A stretch of 64,000 nt of DNA from Diploscapter coronatus (GCA_964036155.1 OZ038423.1:32689249-32753248), one strand, 5' to 3'. Shown: positions 25,035 to 38,342, counted from the stretch's first letter. The notes: generated from the letters alone by a model not told the origin. Made by a program: numbers and translations.

Positions 25035-28000
25035 AAATCGCGAGCATTCCTTTTCTCGCTCAGCTAGTGGTCATCCTAGCTTGTATCAACAAGGCTGAAT
25101 CGACAAATAATAACACCTGGAATATGTGTTATTAGAATCGACGATTCTTTCTCAGGTCAAATATCAAGCAGTTTAAAAGCTCATTCAATCACGAAATGTT
25201 TTGTACCCACGGCATAACTACGAATTTGTAGTTGCTCGAAAATTAGAACAATGACAATGAAAATGAAAAGGATTCCAGACAAATCTCGTTAGAATCTAAT
25301 TTTGTGCGAATCAATTATCTGTGAATTTCGAAGAAAATGGAGTGCAAGATCAGGTCAGATGAGCCTAGAATTGGCACTGCAACTGAAAACCTGGAAACAT
25401 AATCAGATAATCAGTCCCTCAAGGGGATATTTGGATGAATTAATAATTATGTAAGATGGCATGATAGAGGGTGTTGTGAAAAGGAGCAAACGAGGAAACG
25501 GAGAGAATTTATGACACGCTACTGATTATTTTGAAAAAAAATTCGGCAGGTTTGAACGTCCTTCTCTGTTGCTAATATCACAATTTCATCAGTGAAAATC
25601 AATTCGGCTCATTATGTAACAACCAGTCTGACAATAAGAAACGCATTAAGCCAACAAAGATTAACTTTATTGAATAGGGGAAACCATAGGCCTGGTAGAA
25701 AGCGAACTATTCAATTTCGTGCAATAGAACTAAATCGAAATGACTTAGTGAAGGCTTTGCTTTTGAAAATTATTCTCGGGGCGACAAAATGACGATAGTC
25801 TGAACTATTTTGGTATCAACATAATACTTATGCTTTCAGAAATATTGGTGAAGGTGGATAATGCGCAGATTACTCTAAATCTCGAGATCGACAACATCAT
25901 CGGCTTTGATAGAAAAAGAGTCTAGGTGTTATTGAAAACATGAATATCAGCTAAACGAAAAGCAGGATTTCTAGAAATGAATATGGTTAGTTATTGAGAA
26001 CAAAATGAAAATTTAGAAACAAACGACGTAAAAAGTGAGAATAGACTCGGGTAGATTATCAAAACGGAGAGACGAAAAAGTGATAATGTGATAAGAAATA
26101 GCGATTGGATTAGGGAGAGAAAAAGATAAAGACGATGATAAGGGATAAAGGGCCAGAGAAGCGAAACCCTTAAGCAAAGTGTGTAAGAGATAAAGATATG
26201 AAGATAGACAGAAGCCATGGTAACGATAGAATGAGACTGGCGAAAACTCCTTGCTGCAGTCGCACATATTAGGGACACAGCTCTGTTTGGCGGTTATGAA
26301 AATATTATCAAAGTTGAGAATACATCGTAGATTACATTAGAGATAGATGGAAAAATTCGCGAGAAGTAAAATAAGCCCTAGGCCCGCACAGAATTTCCTT
26401 CAAGGATGAAGATATTGAATTTATAGGGGATATGAAGTTGCACAAAAAGATGAGATGAAGCAGACTAGGCTCAAAAAACGGAGGGGTATAGATCTGAGAA
26501 CCATGATAATCGGACTTTTCTGAGGGCGATGCTCTAGGGATCAATTGAAGATAACCCCATTCTGGTCGGTCCATGTGAACGGAGTAAGTCAAAAGTTGAT
26601 GGGTTAGATGAATCTTGAAGAAAAGCGGATCGGTCTACGAAAAGTGAGGTATTATTATTCTTTGTGCTTAATATGGCTTCAACACATAATTTTGGACGTT
26701 GCGTGCCAAACACCTATAAACGAATCGCTCCACCCGGAAAACCGCAAGTGGTGTCGTCAAATTATTGCATGTGCGCCGATTCGAAATGCAATAAGCCCAT
26801 CGAAATAAACTATTTCTGCGTCGAATAAACTCCTCCCATTATGCGCTCTATTTGAATAACCTTTGAAGGCATGGACTACGATTCAGAGATTACTTCTCCT
26901 TTATATGCGATAAGCGGCTACAATTTACTGACGAACAAAGCTATTCGCACGTTGGAGGGTGGCTTTGGGAAATTTCCGTGGTTTAGATGTGTTGACAAGG
27001 AATTGCTCATAAGAAGAGCTGCATACAAATTAGGTTTACCCAGAACTTGTGTTCTAAAATGGAACATTGCGATAGTTTTCATGCGGAGGCGGATTGTTGG
27101 CAGTGGCATACTATGTGTATGTACAAATCTTTCCACCGGGGGGATGAGACGTGAAAGCATTAAGTCGTTTTTTGACGGGATGGATCTTCTGGAATCACAA
27201 GAAAACGTCAAAAGATGCATGAGAATAAAAAGTGAAGAGTTGGTCCCGAGAGAAAAGATAATCTCAATCTTTCGAATTGAACACACATATTTATGTGAGC
27301 ACGAAAAAGCCCGTGCGCGCGCGCGCGCGCGACAAGCCATGTATTCAGGGAAATAAACGACACACACGAACTCTTTTTAAAGGAGGAGGATATTTACATG
27401 GGACGCTGTTGAAGGGGAGACGACTTGAGAAAAGTGGGCCGAAAGATTAGGGGAAGGAGTGGCGGGGCAGAGCAGGGCAGCCCCCTCGACAAAATAATGG
27501 CCAACCAAAGTCGCGATTACACAACTCCGGCATGAAAAGCTGTGAAAATGCCTGCACGGGCATGCATTTTTGTGTCTCTGGTTGGAAGCAAAAGAATGAA
27601 ATAAGTCGATTGGAATGAACACCCTTCGCTCACAAGCAGCAGCAAGAAATGCTACAAGGCGGGTGAGGGAGGGCCTGCGACTGCAGTCCGCGAGATCACG
27701 ATGTGCGGAAAGACACGAAAAAGCGCCGGAGCAAAATCGAATGAACGAGCAAGACTCTGGGAAGGGCAGCTCGAGATAAAAACCGCCTAACAAGCTAAGG
27801 CAACGAGCCGGAACTACGCGGGAGCTAGGCTGCAAAATTAGTCACCCCGTCTTATATAGAGAGAATATCCTCGGAAATTTGTTCCGGGATAAAAACCGAC
27901 TGGGTTATGAAAATCGAACAATGCAAAGAAAGAGTAGCTGAAAGATAATGATTCGGTCGGGCTCAATGCGGCTGCATCTAGCTTGGATTTGTGAGGACTG

Positions 28001-29469
28001 CGTGAAGAGGTATGAATAGAAAAAATGAAGTCCTGCTTGGTAGCACACGGAAAACTATTATATCTCACGAAAGGAATACCTTACCTTTCGGGGCACAAAA
28101 AATTCCTTGAATAGAGATCTGTCTCTCTAAAATAGCAGGAAGTCCTCGATCTCTCACATCTATGAGCGTCGTGTGGCAAGGAGAGACAATAAAATAAGCC
28201 AAAACAAGCAGAAGAACTACGGAACGATTGTGAGCACTGGACTGGGGTTAGCGTCCAACTACAATGGTAGTCCAAAGGAGTGGAAAGCAGAAGAGAAGCA
28301 ATTTCACGCCTTCTTCGAGGAATTGATACTCGAGCTTAAAGAACTCGCAGAAAAATTTTTATTTGGGTATGTTGCGTAGATAATCGTTGTGGGTGGAATG
28401 ATTTTTGGTTGGAAGAATACTGGAGTTGTGAAAGGTTCAGGAATTAGGTTTAGACGATAATTTTTATATAAACTTTCTTAAAATAAAAAATGTTGAGAAG
28501 ATATTACTTTTTTAAACAACATTCTTCGTTGTCACCGATATCTGTGGTAGATTTTATTGGTCAAATTAAGCCGTCTTGCTTGCTCTACCTTCTCCACCCA
28601 CTCCTTTTTGTGCTCTCTTGGCATAATTTCACCACTTTCAAAAGTATCACCGCAGTTCCTAAGAAGGAGAGGCAATGTTGCCTAGACGACACGTTAGTCT
28701 GATCCCTTCTTCCTCTTTTAGTATTCCCCTTCCTCTTTACCTCTGCCTTTCTTGCACTTTATCATCTGCTTGCGTCTGTAGCTGCCTTTACGAGTGATCC
28801 TTCTTTGGTGCTGCTGCTGCTTTTCGTTATTCAGGCTTCTAAGCTTTCCACACCGGCTTACATCCTGTCGTACATTGATGTAATGATGAATAGAAAGGAT
28901 AGTCGCATTAGTCTTATCCTCAACTCTTGAAAATAATACGTGGTGATTTATGTCTTGAATTCAAGAAAATGATTAAATTGTATATACATTTAACAGAGGC
29001 ATCTAGATTGATTCATCTAGTGATAAAACTTCCCTTCAACAAAACACATAAATTGAATTTTTTCGTGGATTCGTTCGCATCTTGAGGAAATGCGCACAAA
29101 CATATTTGACGATTCCTTACGAATAATCGAGGGGAGAATAACCGTAGAGGACGTTTCGAGCCGTGGTTTGAGGCTTTCTGAGTCATCTCACTATTTCTCG
29201 CTTCTCTCTCAAACGCACAATGCCGTCATATCGTACAATAAAAATTGTATACGCGCATCATCAGCGAGATGCCCAGTGGGCAATACATTTTTCTTGTGCA
29301 TGTGTAGTATTTATTTTTCTCTTTTCGCACTTTCCACAATCCCTTTGATTTGCATCATCATCATCATTCCATTCTCGCATGACTTTCATTGAAGATCAAT
29401 AGATGTTTTCGTATTTTCATGAAGCGAGGTTTTCAGGCTCAACAAAGCCAAATGTGACTACAGGATAAT
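25035..29469. other. long intergenic region, no gene supported
   Basis: About 4.4 kb between divergent genes (AMT on minus, four-helix protein on plus), so it holds both promoters. It contains a GC-alternating run (GC repeated about eight times, 27315-27331), a GC-richer block around 27400-27840 with a long but unsupported minus-strand frame, and TGC and CAT microsatellite runs near 28812 and 29356. Confidence 0.5.
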
Positions 29470-30292
29470 ATGGCCAAATACTATAGCAACTTTACGTTCT
29501 ATCTAGCGCTCAGATGTGCTTGCATCGTGAGTTCTGACTTTTTGTAATCTCGAAATTATGAAATTTTAGCTATGTGTAGTAATCACTCTATTTTGTATAG
29601 CTCTATCAGATGGTTGGACGTCAAGATTGCCTTCGGTTATAGGTATTTTCTTCGAAGGAGAATTTTATAACTTGATGATTTAGGAATGCTGTTTCTGTTG
29701 TTGTCATGTTTGCTGATAGCTAGCTCGATTGCCACTTTATTTTATTGGAACATCCAGAATTCTTCACTTGTCAAGGCATCGTATCGATTCGACGATTTCA
29801 AGCTTGAAAGTTGATTTTAGAGATGCATCTTCATATTTCTATTTGCTTTGTGCTGTCTGATATCAGGAATCATGTTTCTCCAGGCCAACAACTATTGCGA
29901 TGCGTACGGTCAGCAATTTGGCTGCTTTCAATACTATTACTCATCGAATTCGTATAAAGTCGCCGCTGTAGGTTAAAATTTTAGTTCAAGAGAGAAATTG
30001 TTGAAAATCTAGGCATTCTCCTTCATAGCAATAATTTTCGCCGCTCTGGACATAGTGTTGAATTTTCTGTTTTACTTCTTCGATGAACGATATCGAATTG
30101 GTCAAGGAGATCCGAAAGATGCCAAATCGAAGTACCGAGCTCCCAGCACAGAGCCGCAAATTTCAGTCATCGGAAGCGCAGAGTGAGTTTGAATGAAATT
30201 CGATGTTCAATCCGAACTACCACTTTAGTTTCAGCTACATACCCGCTAACCATCAACCTCATATGATCACTGGCAAAAGCACTTATGTTTGA
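29470..30292 (+). CDS. four-transmembrane protein (MARVEL/claudin-like topology)
   Basis: Exons 29470-29526, 29570-29642, 29684-29769, 29821-29967, 30013-30182, 30229-30292; 198 residues, all junctions in phase. Four hydrophobic helices are clear: LALRCACILCVVITLFCIAL, VIGMLFLLLSCLLIASSIA, CIFIFLFALCCLISGIMFL and FSFIAIIFAALDIVLNFLF. The loop between helices 3 and 4 has two cysteines (NNYCDAYGQQFGCF) that may form a disulphide. The C-terminal 45 residues are hydrophilic and end in STYV, which fits a class I PDZ ligand. No family is recognised with certainty. The last acceptor is double (TAG at 30228, CAG at 30234); both keep the frame and differ by two residues. The third intron was placed at CTT/GTCAAG because only that choice opens helix 3. 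Confidence 0.8.
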
Positions 30293-30487
30293 GACATTAT
30301 CTCATTTACTCAAATCACTTATCAATGAAATGACCAGATATTCTGTACATAGTTGTTCTTTCTGCATAAAATTTTTGATCAATCATTAGTCAGTGTAGCA
30401 TCGGGAGTGAGAGTGTTATGATAACACTGCCACCATTATCATTTCGATTTCGTCAATACGCCAATTCTCACACATGACCTTCTCAAA

Positions 30488-31609
30488 ATGGCTTCTTATT
30501 GTTTCGTACGATTGATTTTACTCATTTCCTTATCGACTTTTACTCTACAAGGTTTGGCTTGAAATTACTGGGTTTTTCGTTGAATGTTTGTTCAGATGAA
30601 AGCTTCTTGACATTTTCCAAGGCGGAACTTTGTCAATCCGAGCCTCATCTAACGATTTGTGGAAGTAGATCACGACTTCTTCGATTTTTCAAAATCTAAA
30701 TATTTTAGACTATAGAAGAACCCAATCTTCTGGGCAGAAGGTATAAAAATTTAATTGTAGCTCAAGAAATGAGATAATGGTTAATGCAAGGTAAGGCTGC
30801 TGAAGGATTCATCGAACAGAATGGACAGAGTGAGAACAATCCCTTCGAAGATATAGCTACTCGGTAGACTTGATGCTCTGTTTGAGATTTGTGAAAGAAT
30901 TTCTTCAGGGCGCCTTCGACCAAACCACCTCGTCGTCATTTCCATAGTCTGAGAGAATACTATGCGAATAAGCGTAAGGAACACTACTTTAGATCGAATG
31001 GCAATGGCTTCTTCTACAGGTTGAACATGATTTTCCCCTTTTTGAAATGAAACTACCTTCAGAGCCTATCCCGGACTTTACCCGAAGAATGAGCACTACT
31101 GCCCAGAAATGAGATCGAACTTCATGTTTACTTGTCAACCTAGTAAACCACTGCGACTAGATTTGGTCGAGTTCTGCAAAGACTACTCTGCATTCTGTGG
31201 CGTTATGAACTATCATCGGCTGCCTGGTCCAAGAATGGGCCCGCCTATTGGAGATAAATCGGTAACTAGTTTGAGAATACGTCAGTGTAAAAACGGCTGG
31301 ATTCAGAATGGACATGTGGACGTGAACGGTCACTTTGGGTTCGGAGTAGGAGCTGTTCCAGGCCTCGAAGTCGGCGCGGGATGGGGAGTGGATGTCGGTC
31401 CGATTCCAGGGATGGGCGAGAGTGTGGGTGTCGGAGTCGGACTCGATCTCGGAATCATGGGAGCCAAAACTCCCGAGGCTTTTCGGAGAGGACAAGACGA
31501 CCCAGACCAGAAAGGCGGAGGCATTGTGGGACTCTCTGGAGGCGTCGGCGTTAAAGCTCCTGGCGCCGGACCTATTGGAGTTGGATCTGGAATCGGAGTT
31601 GGAAAATAG
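30488..31609 (+). CDS. secreted protein with Cys-rich core and Gly-rich C-terminus
   Basis: Exons 30488-30551, 30596-30664, 30709-30740, 30796-30863, 30909-31019, 31063-31609; 296 residues. It begins with a signal peptide (MASYCFVRLILLISLSTF). A first part has paired cysteines (AELCQSEPHLTICG), then a basic stretch (KPPRRHFHSLREYYANKRKE), then a Cys-containing block (NEHYCPEMRSNFMFTCQ, LVEFCKDYSAFCGV). The last 90 residues are rich in Gly-Val and Gly-Leu dipeptides (GFGVGAVPGLEVGAG, GVGVGLDLGIMG). The family is not recognised; an extracellular-matrix or cuticle-associated role is a guess from composition. The acceptor of exon 30796 (GGTAAG) is weak, so that junction is the least certain. It follows the four-helix gene by 195 bp on the same strand, close enough for an operon, but no trans-splice acceptor precedes its ATG. 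Confidence 0.75.
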
Positions 31610-31951
31610 CATGCATTTGAAGAATCTCATTCAGCAAATTTCGTTTTGTGAAGTTGAAATTTTATTTCTATGACATTCGAAATTCGTTCTTTGGTCATCA
31701 GTGTTTCCTACTATCTCTCAATAGATAAAATGTTTCACTAGAATGTAAAAGCATTCATTTCTAAACCGAATGCTTCGACTCGCTTTGGTAGACACGAAAC
31801 GCTATCAAAATATACAAGCAGAAGAAAAGATGAATAAATGAACAATATGTCGTAAAGGCATCAATATGTAGATAGTTCGTCGATACAATGAGTAAAGAAA
31901 TAAATAAAAATGAATGAATAAAATCCATTATGAGCTAGCGTCTTCCACTGT

Positions 31952-32878
31952 TCATTGACTAGACTGTGATTCGATGACTGGGTCGAATTGTAGTGAGCTT
32001 GGCGAAACTGGACTCGTAGCTTCGGGAATCGATGGCAGAGCTGTAATCTTCTGTCTTGGACACTTGTTTGAAATGCTCAATTACCTAACAAGTCGGTTAA
32101 CGAGTGTCGAGAGCTATCAAGTGAATGTCGTGTGAAATTCGTCGGCAGGGAAGTCTTTCGATGCATAGTACTGCCGTCTGATAGTCCGCGGTGAAGTCGG
32201 TGCTGGAAAAAGGAATTTGAAGTTTATTGCGAGAAACTTTTCCTACCTGTGATTGGCCCATAGGTCGCTTGCTCAGATTGGGACTCAACAGGGCGTGAAG
32301 ACTGTGTGAGCGAGTATGGGCGAAAGCTCGGTTAGCGAATAATTGTGCGGTAGTGGGACGATGCTCGGAGCTAGAACTGTTAGAGTTTTGCTCAAACGTG
32401 GCTGGTCCTTCGTCGTCCACTTCGGTGATCTCCTCGAATGAATTAATGCTCCTTAGACGAGCTTTCCGGCTACTGGCTTCGGATGCTTTGATGTGTTGCG
32501 GCAGAGCTTCAAAAGCCCATTTCTTCGAATCAGATTTCATCGATAATTCTTTGCTAGCAGCGGAGGCCTAAAGTTGGTAAATTAAAAAGAAAAGGGTCAG
32601 AGGAAAATTGAATTTGAGCGTTTTTTATAATCAATGAGGAATTGAAAGAATGAGAAATGCCTAACATGTTTAATGTTTATCTTTTCACGTCAATCTTGAT
32701 AACACGCTTTGGTTCAATGAGTTATTTCGAAAAGAAAACGTGAGTCAGAGAAGAGAAGATGAGTAAAATATTTGGGCGAAGCCTTTGGCATAAACAATAA
32801 ATAAGAAAAAGTTGGAAAGTTTGTCGATCTAACCATCGTTCCGGGTCGATTTTCGTCTGCGCCGTCGCTACGGGCCAT
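31952..32878 (-). CDS. Ser-rich protein of unknown function, 190 residues
   Basis: Exons 32834-32878, 32247-32567, 32085-32202, 31952-32040; total 573 nt, in phase throughout, stop TGA at 31952-31954. It starts MARSDGADENRPGTM. The body is hydrophilic, Ser/Arg-rich and probably disordered, with a possibly helical part KKWAFEALPQHIKASEASSR, an acidic patch EEITEVDDEG, and repeated basic-Ser motifs (ARLRSINSF, HTRSHSLH, HRKTSLP, RHSLDSSRHSL) that resemble AKT/AMPK-type phosphorylation sites. No signal peptide or membrane segment. No family recognised. The strongly non-random composition and four agreeing splice junctions support a real gene; it points toward the secreted protein gene tail to tail, 340 bp away. 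Confidence 0.75.
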
Positions 32879-35800
32879 GTTCTTATATAGGCAAATCTGT
32901 CGGTGTTGCGAGAGAGAGAAAGAGAGAGGACGAGTCGCTTGAATCGGTTCTCTGAAAAAGTAGAGATTGGACGGAGAGCAAATATGGAAAGGGTGATGCA
33001 AAGCGACAACCAAACGTGAAAATACGAGAATTCGAAATCCAAAAGAGCAAAATGATGATTACTTGAGAGGTAGGGGAAATCAACAATATATTGTGTAAGC
33101 GATGTGACGAAATGAGGGCAAGCCCCTCCCGTGCTTTGTGAGCCTAGGCCTCAGGTGACGTCGAATCAAATAAACTAGTCCTCCTTTCCCTCTCCCCTTT
33201 CTTTCTCTCGCCCTGTGTCTGAGTGTTCACACGTGGAATTGAGAGCGAAATTGAGGAATTTCGAGGCACAAAGAAATAGAGCAAATGAGAGTTATATTGA
33301 ACTTTTGAGCATTAATCGCGCACAGAGAAGACATTTTTCGCCCTGAACAATCCCTCGAAGGCAAACACCTCGTCGAAATCGACCATGAATCCAAAGTTCG
33401 AAATCGAGAATATCAAACGTTATGTGTGCTCGCGCAAACATAATTACTTGTCCGGTGATTTATTACCGAAACCTAGATTGGATAGAGTATACTAGTCTTA
33501 TGAAAACGAAGAGATTTATTTTGATGATAGATCACGAGGAAAGGATTACATAAATCCGAAAGTAGTTAGAACAGGTAATTGAATACCGGCGAGAGGATAT
33601 CAACAACTAAAAAATCATAATCCTTTGTTTTATGAGATTCTATCTATATAGCGATTTTTCAAAGGTTAGATTACACAGACTTATGGGTAGTGCAGATTCA
33701 GAATAACAAGGAAGTAAATGAATGAAATATGGACTAATTGGTTTCCTGAAATATGAATTTTATGGAGCCTCAGTTGATCTTTGATGGTTTGATTTATGAA
33801 AATATGAGCGCGCTAGCAAATCTTTTGGTTTTGAAATTTTTGCCCTCTATTCACAGTCGCGTCGTTTCATGAATATTCAATCAAATTTCTATTGCTCTTC
33901 TTCATTGAAGACAGAAAGACTTTCGAAGAGAAAGTTGTCGAATTTTCTAACGCGGAAATCGTCGAATCAGCAACAGAGTCAGTCTATGTATGACAAAAAT
34001 AGAGAATTGCAGATTTTTATAGCAGAGATCGGCCGATAGGTAAATGTCGTGAGGGAAAGGGGGAACTTCAAAAGACATTTTCCACAAATCGAAAAATTGT
34101 CAACCTGCGTTTATGAAAAGAAAGTATTTACCCAAATACACAGCGTCTTTAAAAACTCCCTCCATATATTTATTAGCAAGTATTGCCTTCCGAGTTGCGA
34201 AAGTGTGTGGAATCTATATTAGCAAAAATTTCCGCGCGCATTAGTGAAGAAGAATCTAATAAAGCGGGAAATGGGGCTTATCTGGTGCAGAATTCTGGCA
34301 AGTAATCTTCCTAGGTGAGGAGGGCTTGTGATATTGCTTGAATAGGGAAAAGAACGGGGAAGATTTGACGAAAGATAGGCAGGAAAATTGAAAGAAGTAA
34401 GGGAAAGTTAGAGAAAAAGCAAATGAGAATTACTTATTTAGAGTGTGAATCGATAGACGCTGAGTGGAGAGAGACTTTGAGGAAAAAAGGCGGCGAAAGT
34501 CAGTAAAACTACGAATGTTGGATCTTTCACCATCACATAGAGAGGCTTGGAACGTGGAAACCACTGGAAATAATTCATGGGAAGCTTTTAACGGCACATG
34601 AATTTCTATATGTCGTTTTGAGGACGAAGAAGAATAGAACTCCCTAAAAGTTATGTGCTGAGTAGGTATGAGTTCACACATGTGACTTCGTCAGCCAGTA
34701 AGGAAAGGAAATGGGAATTTCTCATTACTTTGTGCCAGGGCGTCGTGAAAACGACGATAAAATAAAACCGAATCCCTACATAAAGTGGCGAAATAGGATA
34801 AATTTTCATTCGTTTTGCAGCAGCAGCAGCAACACGGGGGTCTTCGAAATGGCATGTTGATAATGAAAATGAGAGACGGGGCTTATATCCATGGCTGCTA
34901 AAGCAAAACACACAGATGGGGAATATTCGCTAAATTAGTCGTATCTCATCTATCAAAATAATTTTTAAATGTTATTGCTAGAGAAATAATTAGGACAAAT
35001 TAAGATGGTATTTATAAATCTGCGAGAGAGATACAAGTGGTCTTCGCTGAACTATGATGCCAGTTGTACATGTAACGAGGAAATGATACGAGATGTTGTT
35101 AGGGAAATTAGCCAAATAGGTGTGGGTTGAGTCGTCTAATGGAGTAGATGATTAAGCTTGGAATGGGGAGAAAACCGGTTGAGTTGGAAGTCTTGTATTC
35201 TTGCGGTTATGTTGGAAGGCGCTAACTCATATTTACTTAAAAGTTGGTGGCAGATGCTAGAGTTCTGCGGAATTTAAATCTCAGTAGTGATGATGACTAA
35301 GTCTGGAGCTAAGAAAACCTGCTGATTTGAGGAAAACAAAAACACGAAATTGCGAGTCGAGTCCCAAGGTGGTTTACATCAAGAAGCAGCCCTCCTGCTA
35401 GGCAAAAAAAATCGAAAGGACAACGTTTTGTATCGAATTTCGTGTTGCTACTGCTGCCGCAGCAGCATCCGAGAACAAAATGGAAAAGGGAAAATTAGGG
35501 CCGAAAAAATGCTAGAGACAAGCCAATTTTCTTCTTCGGACTCCCTCTCTCGCTCGGCATTGTCTATTTCACCCTCTCGACTATATAATTTCGCTTACTC
35601 TTCTCTTTCTCTCAGATTACTCATCTAGATTTCTGATTCTCTAATATCTATGAATTTAACGTAATATTTCGGCCCCGTCTCGCGCAAATTACACTGCCAC
35701 AGGGGCATTGCATTGGCAAGTCAGCTGGAAATGAAGAATAAGAATCAAAGGAAAGGGGGAAGAGAGGGTGGAGAGAGGGAGTATGGGAATTTCGGAGGAA

Positions 35801-38055
35801 AAAGTGGAAATAGTGTGGGAACATAGAGGAAAATAGGACAACACAGAATGGGAAAGAAGTAGCAGCTCACATGTGCTCATGGAGACAGACCACGCCAGTG
35901 ATGATTTTGAAATTTTCCCGACGAAGAAACTTCTCGAAAATGAGTGCCCGCCAACTAAACGCGGCGCATAAATTTTTAATTATCTCGAGAAACGTTTCTT
36001 GCGGAGAGAAAATACCTAAAATGCAGTTTTCCAGCAGGTTTCGAATCGAAATGATGAAAAATCGCTCACACGGTGTAAACTGTTGAGGGACATCGATATG
36101 CTATACATGTCTTGTGAAGAGATGAGAATGGAAAGGAGGCTCGGATAATTTGAAAAGCGGCAGGAAATGAGAGTCTGACAGGCTGAATGACTGGTCACAC
36201 AGACAGAGCGACAAGCAGAAGCTGGGGGCCTGATTACACCTTTGCATTTTCCCCTGTCTTTTTCGGTTTTCCCATCCCCATCCACGTTCTTTCTCTTTCA
36301 TATGTTTTCCTCATATCGCTTGCTGTGCGTCTCGTATCGCTTTGCCCAGTTGTATAGTCAAACTAAATACTGAAAGCTCCGCCTATTTGGCCAAAAAACT
36401 GAACACAAACACTTTGAATTCAAAACTCTTTAGCTAATAAATGTTCAAAAATCGATCAAATATGTATCGAGTTTAGAGAGTTCGATTTGGTAAAAGGAAT
36501 GATTAAATTTACGAGTTGTACGATTGAGGAAGAAAACCTTGCGAAAAGCCATTATGCCCACAAACAAAAATCTGCGTGGTTGAAATTTGCAAGTCGTATA
36601 AAATTTCAATGTCTGATGGAATTAGAACAGAATAGTTATCCTGGCCTCAATTGAAGACAGAGTGTTTTTATGCACGCAATGAAACGACGTCTTCCATCAC
36701 AGAAACAGGGAAATACTGAGACAAACACGCCGGAAACGCTGTTAAAACCGAAAATGTCAAAAGAGAATTTCGTTAGCGGAACTCGGAACCAAATCAATGC
36801 ATTCGTTTCTTCGAGTCAAGCAGGAACGAATTGTAACATGGAACGGATGGGGCTAGGAGGAAGATTGACACATGTGGCTCATGGACAAACCCATTTGAAA
36901 GAAGTTCCTGGAAACCAGGAACTGGCTGAGCTCTTTATCAAGGATGGTCGAAATGGATAGAGTTTGGAAGTTTCAAAGTCGAAGATAAAAACCTGATCTT
37001 CCAGAACTTTGAAGATAAAGTGAATGGGCATGGCATCTCTCGAGCAGAATTAAACAAAAAAAGACTCAACTCTCTAGAGCCGAACCTGAAAGAGTCCGAA
37101 AATGAAGATTTAGAGAAAAAAAACCGGCAAAGATCTGCTCATTTCTGTTCCTTATGGTAAAGACTACTCTCTTGGATGAGCCAATATTCACAAGAAGATG
37201 CGGACGCGTATTCTTGGAAACTTTATTAACAGCTAAAAGAGGACGTCAAGTCTCTCCTCTACATCACATACACTCACCCAATTTGACTATTTTTGGATGA
37301 CAACGAAGAGGAAAAGAGAATGAAGGAAGGAAGCGGGAAGAAGGCAGAACGTCAATTGCAGAGAATAGCAGACAAACAGATGTAAATAATTGTTGACTCA
37401 ATGCTGTTATTGTCATTCGGCTAAAAATACGCAATGTATTGATATTGAGCCTGAGCAGACTTGAATCTTGACGAGAGTGTTACTTGACCTATGTCAGGAA
37501 TAGTCTAGGAATGGGGAATTTCTGAAAACAAACAAAAACGAAGATAATGACTCAGCCCGCAAAAACAAAGCCTTGAAAAGCTGAATTTCGTTCTGAAAGT
37601 ACAAAAAGAAAGTGAAATAGCCCGAAAACACCCTAATTCGAAATTTTAAAGGGGAAACACCTTTTCTTCAAATGCTGACCTAGAGAATGCAAATATGAAA
37701 ATGTAATATCTCTGCAAAAAATCTCTGATCGATATGAATGGGTATGTCGATGGTGTGAATGAGAGACGATTGATTTCCTTGACATGCGGAGAGAAAGGAA
37801 ACCCGTATGAGAAGAGGGATGAAAATCAGGTCGGATTGCGTGGTTCTCTTTCCAATGTTGTGTCTGCCTTTCTTTTTCTGCACTTTTCAGATTGCATCTA
37901 TACACGTCAACTGCGTAACGATTAGTTATTGTTTAGCTTTCGAAAAATGATAACTACCCAGGGTTTGTTCCTCTAATCACTTCCTTTCATTCAATATTAT
38001 CACCACCCTTCCGTCTGAATGAAACGTGAAATGTCAATAGTGGTGTAAAAATGAT

Positions 38056-38098
38056 AAGGAACAACAATCACAGATTAATTCTGTAGTGATTGTTCCTT
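38056..38098. repeat. short inverted repeat upstream of mtrr-1
   Basis: AAGGAACAACAATCACA pairs with TGATTGTTCCTT around a short AT loop. It could be a small fold-back remnant or a regulatory hairpin; nothing decides between them. Confidence 0.6.
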
Positions 38099-38342
38099 TT
38101 CTTCTCAATAGTTTTTTTCTCTTTTTTAATTTGTAAATGTCACCACGAATGGACAGACTTGAAATTTGAAAAACCAGTTTGGTTGGATTCTTTATTTCTA
38201 AATGTCATCATTTTCACGGAAAATGATCAAGACGGGGGGTAGCCTTTATAATCTTTCTATGAAAGGATATTCGAAACACCCTCTTTCTCATGTACTTTAT
38301 GCTTTGAATCAAAAATCGTCCATTTGGTTTATATTGTAGTGT

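Noticed and set aside
25841..25925. 24-codon exon-like segment behind a CTTTCAG
   Set aside because: Too short, no partner exon in phase found on either side.
26871..27356. 161-codon plus-strand open frame
   Set aside because: Low-complexity end (Ala-Arg repeats from a GC run), a long frame also open on the opposite strand, no splice partners, no recognisable motif.
27377..27835. 152-codon minus-strand open frame
   Set aside because: Lies in a locally GC-rich block where stops are rare; Cys/Ser/Arg-rich translation looks non-protein, and there is no supporting splice context.
36670..36960. 96-codon plus-strand open frame
   Set aside because: Composition is passable but it is isolated, has no neighbouring exons or trans-splice acceptor, and matches nothing I recognise; kept out for lack of support.
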